Below are positions 39,521-45,889 of a DNA stretch of 46,912 nucleotides, one piece after another; position 1 is the first letter of the stretch; each line of letters opens with the position of its first letter. Source of the stretch: Nitrospirota bacterium (GTDB lineage: Bacteria > Nitrospirota > JACRHJ01); assembly GCA_016212105.1 (NCBI GenBank), contig JACRHJ010000026.1, forward strand, positions 1 through 46,912, written 5' to 3'. The translations under genes and the position numbers were made by a program. Below the pieces are notes generated by a model. The model saw only the letters and a list, made by a program, of their open reading frames with translations. It made no database searches and had not been told where the DNA came from.

Positions 39521-40120
39521 TCACCCCATAAACCCCGTCAACGCCCTCAAGCCCACCAGCGCCAGCAGCACCCCAGCCGCGCCGAAAACCTTGAGCGACA
39601 AAGACTGCGCGTTCTGCCCAATGGTCACGCCCCACTTGACGAAGAAGTTCCATATGCCGCTGCCGAGGTGCAGCGCGGCGGCGGCGATGCCCACAAAGTA
39701 CAGCCCGAACACCGCAGGGTGCGAAAGCGACGCCCGCACCGTGAAGTATGACGGCATCGGCAGGAGCCTCTGGTCGATTATGTGGTATATGACGAACAGG
39801 AGCGTCACGACGCCTGTCGCGCGCTGAAAGGTGTACAGGCCGTTACGAAGGTAGCAGTAACCGGGGAAGTTGTTCTTCCCCGTGTACCAGATATACAACC
39901 CGTAGCACGCGTGGTACGCGAGCGGGACGTATATCAGGACAACCTCTATTGGCAGAAGATAAGGGAGCGACCGGAGCGAGTGTATGCGCGCGTCGTAGGC
40001 AACCGGCCCGGCAAGGCCGAAGGAGTTTTCGTAAAGGTGGAATACCAGAAAAACGCCGAGCGGGAACACGCCCGCGAAGGAGTGGAGACGCCGCCAGAAG
40101 AGGTTGTCGGGGAAGGCCAT
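39521..40120 (-). CDS. sdhC: Succinate dehydrogenase cytochrome b558 subunit (B-type)
   Basis: This 199-residue protein has five membrane helices. Histidines H28 (VFHLYEN), H70 (AYHACYG), H113 (IYHIIDQ) and H151 (ALHLGSG) match, almost by number, the di-haem ligands of Bacillus SdhC (28, 70, 113, 155). It anchors SdhAB and reacts with menaquinone-type quinones. It is first in the cluster. No Shine-Dalgarno site is obvious before the ATG at 40120, and a TATACT at 40176-40181 (minus) is a possible -10 without a good -35. Confidence 0.93.
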   Translation of the reverse strand: MAFPDNLFWRRLHSFAGVFPLGVFLVFHLYENSFGLAGPVAYDARIHSLRSLPYLLPIEVVLIYVPLAYHACYGLYIWYTGKNNFPGYCYLRNGLYTFQRATGVVTLLFVIYHIIDQRLLPMPSYFTVRASLSHPAVFGLYFVGIAAAALHLGSGIWNFFVKWGVTIGQNAQSLSLKVFGAAGVLLALVGLRALTGFMG

Positions 40121-40278
40121 GTCTTTAAGACCCGTGACTCGTGTACGTGGTTCGTGTTCCTGCGGACAAAAATAATGAACAAGTATAACACAAACCCGCC
40201 CGGAAGAAACAAAATCTTGACGGCATGCGGAATTCCGGCGGCCGCGATTTTTTCCGTGATTACCATGAGCGGTTGGGT

Positions 40279-40284
40279 TATAAT
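40279..40284 (+). promoter_or_regulatory. Probable -10 element of the ferredoxin-rsmD operon
   Basis: A perfect TATAAT in the context GCGGTTGGGTTATAATACC. No good -35 lies 16-18 nt upstream. A similar GCGGTTGGGTTATTATAAC precedes the RDD gene (near 30668), so the TTGGG before the box may compensate. Confidence 0.45.
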
Positions 40285-40324
40285 ACCCGCGTTATCAATG
40301 CGTATACCAACCCGGAGGCTACAC

Positions 40325-40528
40325 ATGAAGATGCTCCTGCCAGTAATAGACCCCGACCTCTGCACCGCCTGCGGCCTGTGCTGCGCTGCCTGCCCATACG
40401 AGGTGCTGGAGATGGTGAACGACCTCGCCGTCGTTGTAAACCCCAAGGCCTGCAAGGACCTCGAGGCCTGCGTCACCGCCTGCCCGACCGGCGCGGTCAC
40501 GATGGAAGAGGTAGAGGTAGAGGACTAA
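40325..40528 (+). CDS. Small 4Fe-4S ferredoxin with one unusual cluster motif
   Basis: This 67-residue protein has two motifs. The first, CTACGLCCAACP, is canonical CxxCxxCxxxCP with an extra cysteine. The second, CKDLEACVTACP, has spacing Cx5Cx3CP, so one of the usual four cysteines is missing; the extra one may substitute, or this cluster may be 3Fe-4S. It transfers electrons in the cytoplasm. The start has GGAGG six bases upstream; longer frames reading in from upstream are not supported. rsmD follows after 2 bp. Confidence 0.85.
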   Translation: MKMLLPVIDPDLCTACGLCCAACPYEVLEMVNDLAVVVNPKACKDLEACVTACPTGAVTMEEVEVED

Positions 40529-40530
40529 CC

Positions 40531-41091
40531 TTGCGCATCTCCGGCGGCGAGTCGCGCGGCAGGCGGCTGATGGGGCCCAGGCACGGCGGTGTCCGGCCTA
40601 CCTCGGACAAGGTGCGGGAGGCGCTTTTCTCGATCCTCGCCGCGCGGGTCGAAGGCTCCGTATTCCTGGAACTGTTCGCGGGCACCGGCGCGGTCGGGAT
40701 TGAGGCACTTTCGCGCGGCGCGGCGCGTGCGGTCTTCGTGGACGCATCGTCGAAGTCCGCGCGCCTTATACGCGAGAACCTCGACGCGCTTGGATACAGG
40801 GACAGGGCCGCCGTCGTGGCGAAGGACGCGCTCCAGTTCATGAAGAAAGACGCGGCCGGACTGGGGCCGTTCGGCCTAGCCTTCGTAGACCCGCCGTACC
40901 ACGAAGAAGTCGGCGACAAGGCGATGGATGCGCTCGGCTCGGACGAGGCCGCCGGAGTCCTCACGGACGGCGCCGTGGTGGTATACGAACACTTCAAAAA
41001 GCATGCCGCGCCGGAGTCCTTCGGCCGCCTCGCAAGGCTCAGGGAGTACGTCTACGGGGACACCGTCCTGACTCTCTACGCCTCCGGCTAA
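40531..41091 (+). CDS. rsmD: 16S rRNA (guanine(966)-N(2))-methyltransferase RsmD
   Basis: This 186-residue protein starts MRISGGESRGRRL (TTG start at 40531, AGAGGA upstream), then RPTSDKVREALFSIL, the SAM-binding LELFAGTGAVGIEALSRGA and the catalytic VDPPYHEE (a DPPY where relatives have NPPY or DPPF). It methylates G966 in 16S rRNA during 30S assembly. Size and order of motifs are normal. Longer upstream frames overlap the ferredoxin and are rejected. Confidence 0.92.
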   Translation: MRISGGESRGRRLMGPRHGGVRPTSDKVREALFSILAARVEGSVFLELFAGTGAVGIEALSRGAARAVFVDASSKSARLIRENLDALGYRDRAAVVAKDALQFMKKDAAGLGPFGLAFVDPPYHEEVGDKAMDALGSDEAAGVLTDGAVVVYEHFKKHAAPESFGRLARLREYVYGDTVLTLYASG

Positions 41092-41206
41092 CACGTCGAT
41101 ATTATTGACAGCACCTCTCAACTTCCCTCAACAAAATATTGTGCTATACTTTGTCCGTGGAACACCGCGCACCGCATCGCTGGCATCAGTTGATGGGAGG
41201 ACTGGC

Positions 41207-41689
41207 ATGGACTTGAACAGGCTGCTTACGCTACTCGAGGAGTTCGAAGGCAAGATAGCGGTACTGTACGAAAACTACGCAGGACGGTTCTCGTCCGACC
41301 CGGACGTCTCGTCCGTATTCAGGGACCTGAGCACCGACGAGTTAACCCACCGGGACCTCATCCGGTACGAGAAGCGTGTCGTCATGAACGACCCGAAACA
41401 TTTCGGAAACGTGGAGGCGGACTTCGCCCTGGTCGAGAAGATGATTTCCCGCGTGGACGCCGCGCTCGACTGTTGTGCCGAGACCACGCCGGAGGACGCG
41501 ATAGCGCTTGCCATTGAGGTCGAGTCGAGCGCGCTCGAAGGTATGTACAAGGTCGTGCCCGCCACGGCCGAGCCTTCTTTCGCCAAACTTTTCAGGGCGA
41601 TGCACGACGGCTGCTCATGCCACGTCACCACCGTCCGGGAGCTTGCCGGCCGCAGGGAGGCCGGTGAGTCGAGGCCGGACGCGGCCTGA
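41207..41689 (+). CDS. Ferritin-like protein, paralog 1
   Basis: This 160-residue, four-helix protein has the rubrerythrin/ferritin-like pattern: FEGKIAVLYENYAGRF, an ExxH in ELTHRDLIRYE, EVESSALEGMY and CSCHVTTVREL. The glutamate and histidine spacing suggests a di-iron site; function could be iron handling or oxidant defence, not determined. It is a tandem paralog of the next gene (FEGK.A.LY..YAGRF, HRD.VRYE.RVV, NDP..FG). GGGAGG precedes the ATG. TATACT at 41144-41149 is a possible -10. Confidence 0.75.
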   Translation: MDLNRLLTLLEEFEGKIAVLYENYAGRFSSDPDVSSVFRDLSTDELTHRDLIRYEKRVVMNDPKHFGNVEADFALVEKMISRVDAALDCCAETTPEDAIALAIEVESSALEGMYKVVPATAEPSFAKLFRAMHDGCSCHVTTVRELAGRREAGESRPDAA

Positions 41690-41786
41690 ACTGGCCCGGT
41701 TTGACAGATATTGATTATCATGACATAATCTGGAGGAAGGGTGTCTTGTTTTATGGGTCTTATTATGGCAAGGAAGAGGTGTCGTG

Positions 41787-42272
41787 ATGGCAAAGTTATC
41801 CGATCTTTTGGTGAGGCTGGAGGAGTTCGAGGGCAAGCTGGCGCTTTTGTACGACTGTTACGCGGGAAGGTTCACCCACACCCCGGACGTCTCGGAGCTG
41901 TTTGCCAAGCTGGGTTTCGAGGAGAACTCGCACAGGGACATCGTCCGGTACGAGGGGCGCGTGGTTAAAAACGACCCCGATTACTTCGGAGACATCGACG
42001 CAAATATCAAGCTTGTAGAGGAAAATCTCGAACGCGTCGCCGCCGCGATTGAGACAAGGTACCAGGCCACAGTAGAGGAGGCGGTCGGCTTCGCACTCAC
42101 CATAGAAAAAAGTTCTCTCGAAAACCTGTACCTGAGCATACCGGAGACACTGGACCCGGCGTTCGGCAGGATCGTCACGGCCATGAAGGCGGGCTGCACC
42201 GACCACGTCGCGGCGGTCACAGGCATCATACGAAGGCACGGGCTGAATATACGCATACCCAAGGCCGCGTAA
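41787..42272 (+). CDS. Ferritin-like protein, paralog 2
   Basis: This 161-residue paralog of the preceding gene has FEGKLALLYDCYAGRF, EENSHRDIVRYEGRVVKND (ExxH), ALTIEKSSLENLY and AGCTDHVAAVTGI. It ends IRIPKAA, where paralog 1 has a longer charged tail. Predicted all helical with a possible di-iron site. AGAGG lies seven bases before the ATG; a GTG just upstream is less likely. The pair may form a hetero-oligomer or act under different conditions. Confidence 0.75.
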   Translation: MAKLSDLLVRLEEFEGKLALLYDCYAGRFTHTPDVSELFAKLGFEENSHRDIVRYEGRVVKNDPDYFGDIDANIKLVEENLERVAAAIETRYQATVEEAVGFALTIEKSSLENLYLSIPETLDPAFGRIVTAMKAGCTDHVAAVTGIIRRHGLNIRIPKAA

Positions 42273-42292
42273 CTTCGCGGTTACGGTCAACG

Positions 42293-42318
42293 AAAAGCCC
42301 GCCCCATCCGGGGCGGGC
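42293..42318 (-). terminator. Terminator for the pgi transcript (possibly bidirectional)
   Basis: GCCCGCCCCATCCGGGGCGGGC (42297-42318) is a perfect 9-bp stem. Read on the minus strand it is followed by TTTT, so it ends pgi transcription. In the plus direction there is no T-run, so stopping the ferritin-like message would be weak. Confidence 0.65.
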
Positions 42319-42346
42319 CAGACATCCGCTTCAATATTGCGCGGCC

Positions 42347-42568
42347 TCAAGGGGGCGCGGCCCCCTTGTACCCCCGGACAAGGGGGAAACGTTCCCCCTT
42401 GCATCCCCTCGATTCTATATGGATGGATGCCAGACTATGGCGAGCTTCGCCCGCCGGATTTATAACAATCTGGCCCCCACCTCTAACTCCCCCTCTTAAG
42501 ATAAGAGGGGGCCGGGGGGCGTTATGAAGTATCGGCGATGAATCCAAATATTCAGCCGCCGGTTTAAT
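42347..42568. mobile_element. Dispersed 222-bp repeat, copy 2; fills most of the ferritin-pgi gap
   Basis: It matches 2802-3074 but lacks about 50 internal bases. Its right end (CAGCCGCCGGTTTAAT) resembles the IS630-type element ends; the left end is degenerate (CATCCGCTTCAATATTGCGC near 42332). No gene lies between 42273 and 42598. Confidence 0.65.
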
Positions 42569-42598
42569 TATAATTCCGAGGCTCGCAAGGACAGCCTG

Positions 42599-44029
42599 CT
42601 AAACCACGTACCCGTCCTTCTTCTTGATGGCATCCAGCTCCCTCTTCTTCTCCTCGTATCCCGGCCTGTCCATCATCGCGTAGGTGAGGAGTTTGCCCTC
42701 CTCGACGCCGGGCTGGTCGAACGGGTTTATGCCGTACAGGCCGCCGGCGAACGCGGTCTGCACCTGCATCATGTACAGGAGCTGGCCAAGCGTGTAGGCG
42801 TTAAGCTCCGGGAGCGTGATCCGCGCGCTCGGCCTGCCCGCCTTCATCAAGGCAAGCTCGGTCGCCGACTGCTCCGCGTTTATCAGTCCCGCGAGGCTCT
42901 TCCCGCCCAGGAAGCTCACGCCGTCCATCTCCCTGAACGCCCTGGGCATGACCACCTCTTCCCTGAACTTCTCCACGCGCAGGAAGGTGAGGGTCTTGTC
43001 GTTCGGGCCCTCCATGTAGAGCTGGACCTGCGAGTGCTGGTCGGTAGCACCGACCGCCTTTACCGGGGTCTGGCCGGTGTGTACCACCCTGCCCGCGAGG
43101 TCGAGCTTCTTGCCCAGCGACTCCGCCCATAGCTGCCGGTACCAGTCGGCGACGTCCCGGAGCCCGTGCGCGTAAGCCATCATGACGGATATGCGCTTGC
43201 CCTTCTTCGTGTCGGCCAGGTACTGGAGGCAGGCCGCCATGTAGGCCGGGTTTTCCCATACGTCGCCTTTCGCGGTGCGGTTGTCCATGTCGGCCGCCCC
43301 GGCGAGCAGTTCGTCTATGTCTATGCCGGAGACCGCGGCGGGAAGGAGCCCGACCGGCGTGAATACCGAGAACCGCCCGCCCACGCCCGGCGGGACCTCG
43401 AGCGCGCGGTACTTCTCCTTTTTTACAATCTTTCGCAGGTTGCCCTTCTCCGGGTCGGTCACGCAGACGATATGCTCCCTGAGCGCGGCCTTGCCGAGCG
43501 CCTTCGTCACCGCCTCCCGCGCGAGCAGGAAATGCGCGACCGTCTCGGACGTCCCGCCGGACTTGGTCACGACGTCGAATACCGTCTTTTTAAGGTCGAT
43601 CGCCTCCATCATTCCGGCGAAGAGGTCCGGGTCCACGTTGTCCGGGTAGAACATCCTCGGTCGGCCGCCGCGCGCCTTTTTCGTCAGCAGGTTGTGGTAC
43701 GGGTGCCGGAGCGCGGTCTGGAGCGCTACCGGCCCCAGCGCCGAGCCGCCAATGCCCAGCAGTATGAAGTTGTCCGCCGTGGCCGCGATTTCCTCCGCGA
43801 GCGCCTTTATAGCGGCCGTGTCCTGGTACGGCAGGTCGAAGAACGGGAGCGCGCCGGACTTCCGTTTACCCGCCAGTTCCTCGTGCACCTTCGCGGCCCT
43901 GGGCCGGAGGGCGTCCAGCTCGGCCCTGGTTATGCCGTCTGACCTGCCGACGTACTCGTCCATCATGAAGTTGAAGTCGTACGATATGCGCATCCCGCCC
44001 TGCCAGTCAGCGTCCCGCCATCCTTTCAT
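42599..44029 (-). CDS. pgi: Glucose-6-phosphate isomerase
   Basis: This 476-residue protein has LLGIGGSALGPVALQTAL, VVTKSGGTSETVAHFLLARE (the sugar-phosphate-binding SIS motif), the second signature region GGKSLAGLINAEQSATELAL and a C-terminal NPFDQPGVEEGK. It interconverts glucose-6-P and fructose-6-P. It is shorter than E. coli Pgi (549) but usual for the bacterial short group. ATG 44029 (MKGWRDADWQG) is chosen; upstream the frame is repeat DNA (the GGCCGACCTGTGTGTCGGCC palindrome). Confidence 0.93.
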   Translation of the reverse strand: MKGWRDADWQGGMRISYDFNFMMDEYVGRSDGITRAELDALRPRAAKVHEELAGKRKSGALPFFDLPYQDTAAIKALAEEIAATADNFILLGIGGSALGPVALQTALRHPYHNLLTKKARGGRPRMFYPDNVDPDLFAGMMEAIDLKKTVFDVVTKSGGTSETVAHFLLAREAVTKALGKAALREHIVCVTDPEKGNLRKIVKKEKYRALEVPPGVGGRFSVFTPVGLLPAAVSGIDIDELLAGAADMDNRTAKGDVWENPAYMAACLQYLADTKKGKRISVMMAYAHGLRDVADWYRQLWAESLGKKLDLAGRVVHTGQTPVKAVGATDQHSQVQLYMEGPNDKTLTFLRVEKFREEVVMPRAFREMDGVSFLGGKSLAGLINAEQSATELALMKAGRPSARITLPELNAYTLGQLLYMMQVQTAFAGGLYGINPFDQPGVEEGKLLTYAMMDRPGYEEKKRELDAIKKKDGYVV

Positions 44030-44250
44030 ATCCCGAGTCTCCTGGTTATGTAAGGGGCCGACCTGTGTGTCGGCCCTGTTTTGCATACAATTGCATGTAA
44101 CGGTGTCATTCTGAGTCCGTTCGGCTTCGCTCAGGGCAGGCTCCGCGAAGAATCCGCCTGTATCTAAAGGATTCACGTATGCGATTTATCGCGTCACTCC
44201 CATGACAGTCTATCAAAAATTCCGGTTTACCGCCAGACTTTGTCGTAAAT
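44030..44250. repeat. Repeats upstream of pgi
   Basis: GGGGCCGACCTGTGTGTCGGCCC lies at 44053-44076, followed by CATTCTGAGTCCGTTCGGCT / CGCGAAGAATCC (44105-44155), the inverted counterpart of 22650-22693. The remainder of 44160-44250 is AT-rich and holds no gene I can support. Confidence 0.6.
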
Positions 44251-44258
44251 CAGCAATT

Positions 44259-44287
44259 TTGATTTTTTCTTGACATGAGGATATAAT
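44259..44287 (+). promoter_or_regulatory. Promoter of the TPR-barrel/FecR operon
   Basis: TTGATT (44259-44264), 17 nt, TATAAT (44282-44287). A TTGACA at 44270 is closer to -35 consensus but only 7 nt from the -10 box, so it cannot pair with it. Confidence 0.6.
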
Positions 44288-44330
44288 TGTAAGAGAATAC
44301 CTACTAACCTACGGTAGTTCTCTTACAATC
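44286..44330 (+). promoter_or_regulatory. Long inverted repeat overlapping the transcription start
   Basis: ATTGTAAGAGAATACC pairs with GGTAGTTCTCTTACAAT with one bulge around an 11-nt loop (TACTAACCTAC). It begins in the -10 box and covers the start site, so it could be an operator or a 5' stem in the mRNA. It has no T-run after it. Confidence 0.55.
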
Positions 44331-44350
44331 CACTTCAAGAGGTAGACTAC

Positions 44351-45889
44351 ATGCGCCCCCCCTTTTATGCAATCCTTGGTTTTATGCTCGCGTTATCCAT
44401 TTTAGCCGCACCCGCCCGGGCCGCAGAGCCGCAGTCCGAGGCCGCGAAGTCGGTAATCTCCGGCACCGGGAACTACAAGGCCGGAGAGTACAACAAGGCC
44501 CTCGATGACTTCACGAAGGCCAGGGAACTCCTCCCGGACGACCCGGACGTCCTGTTCTACCTCGGTATGACCTACATGAAGCTGACCGAGCCTGAGCGCG
44601 CGGCCGAGTTCTTCCAGATGGCGCTCGACAAGAAACCGGACTTTACCGACGCCAGTTTCCAGCTCGGTTCCACGCACGTCATAATGAAGGAGTACGCCGA
44701 GTCTATACCACACCTCGAGGCGGTCCGCGACAGGGAGCCCGGCAAGCTCAACCTCGGCTACATGCTGGGCCTCGCCTACTACAATACAGGGCAGTTCGAC
44801 AAGGCGCTCGACTCCTTCGAGAAGGCCAATGTTACCGACAAGAAGATTGTCAGCCTGAACCTCTACTACACCGGCCTCACCAAGGTCAGGTTAGGGAAGC
44901 TCGACGAGGCCGAGTCCGCCTACAAGGAGCTTATCAACGTGGACCCGGCCTCGCCGCTTGCTCCGTCGTCCGAAAGGCTCATGGACGTCCTGGCCGCCGT
45001 AGCTCAGTCTAAGAAGAAATTCCACGTCCAGATGACGGCCAAGATGCAGTATGACACGAATGCCATACTCGAGCCCACTGCCGACGTGCCGGGCATATTG
45101 AACATAGGGGACAAGGCCAGGAGGACCCCGGTTGAGTTCTTGTACCTTCGCGGCGACTACTCTGCATTGCAGACGAAGAACGACGACATCTCCATCTCCT
45201 ACTCGCTCCTCAATACGTTCAACAACAACGCGGATGGCGTGGACTTTCAGGACCACATATTCTCCATAAGCGAGCTGCACAAGGGCATAGCATGGAAGAA
45301 GCCGTATTACCTTCGCGCTACTTACACCTACGACCATGCACTGCTCGACTACAGCTGCTACCTTAACAGACACACCTTCAGGCCAAGCTTCACGCTGATA
45401 GAGAGCCCCAAGCACCTCACGCTCATCCAGTATAGCCTCCAGGGCAAGAACTTCGTTAACACCCCTCCGGTCCGCGAGGAGGAGAGGGACGCGATCAACC
45501 AGGAACTAGGCCTGGTACACTACATGCGGTACGCCGGCGACAGGCACTACATGTACGGCGGTTATTTCCGCGACAAGGAGTCCGCGAGCGGGGAAAACTG
45601 GTCCTACCTGGGTGACAAGTTCATGGCTGGAGGGCAGTACACGCTGCCCGGCAAGTTCAGGCTCAACCTCGACTACTCGTACAAGGTCCTCGATTTCGAC
45701 AACGAGAACAGCATGTTCAATAAGCAAAGGGAGGACCACAACCACATACTTTCGGCCACCCTTACAAAGGAGCTGGTGAAAAACCTGTTCGTGTCCCTGG
45801 AATTCCTCTATAACCGGAGCGTATCTTCGCTCCCCCTCTATGACTTTCAGAAGAGAGTCTACTCAATAGGTGCCGTATGGAGATTCTAA
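44351..45889 (+). CDS. Outer-membrane protein: TPR domain plus C-terminal beta barrel
   Basis: This 512-residue protein has a signal peptide (about residues 1-25, ending APARA). Five or so TPR units follow (about 30-220): YKAGEYNKALDDFTKA, PDVLFYLGMTYMKLTEPERAA, YNTGQFDKALDSFEKA. A beta-strand-rich barrel of about 290 residues begins at FHVQMTAKMQYDTNAILEP and ends VYSIGAVWRF with a C-terminal aromatic, the mark of BAM-inserted proteins. Layout and the YDTNA strand resemble Slam/DUF560-like proteins, but I would not assign that role. AAGAGG precedes the ATG. It overlaps the FecR-type gene by 13 bp. Confidence 0.82.
   Translation: MRPPFYAILGFMLALSILAAPARAAEPQSEAAKSVISGTGNYKAGEYNKALDDFTKARELLPDDPDVLFYLGMTYMKLTEPERAAEFFQMALDKKPDFTDASFQLGSTHVIMKEYAESIPHLEAVRDREPGKLNLGYMLGLAYYNTGQFDKALDSFEKANVTDKKIVSLNLYYTGLTKVRLGKLDEAESAYKELINVDPASPLAPSSERLMDVLAAVAQSKKKFHVQMTAKMQYDTNAILEPTADVPGILNIGDKARRTPVEFLYLRGDYSALQTKNDDISISYSLLNTFNNNADGVDFQDHIFSISELHKGIAWKKPYYLRATYTYDHALLDYSCYLNRHTFRPSFTLIESPKHLTLIQYSLQGKNFVNTPPVREEERDAINQELGLVHYMRYAGDRHYMYGGYFRDKESASGENWSYLGDKFMAGGQYTLPGKFRLNLDYSYKVLDFDNENSMFNKQREDHNHILSATLTKELVKNLFVSLEFLYNRSVSSLPLYDFQKRVYSIGAVWRF

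Noticed and set aside
41105..41110. TTGACA before the first ferritin-like gene as a -35 box
   Set aside because: The nearest good -10 (41144) is 33 nt away, so the two cannot form one promoter.
44030..44176. N-terminal extension of Pgi by 49 codons
   Set aside because: The added codons are dispersed-repeat DNA; MKGWRDADW is the plausible start for the short Pgi group.
44270..44275. TTGACA as the -35 of the TPR-barrel gene
   Set aside because: Only about 7 nt separate it from TATAAT; TTGATT at 44259 has the right spacing.
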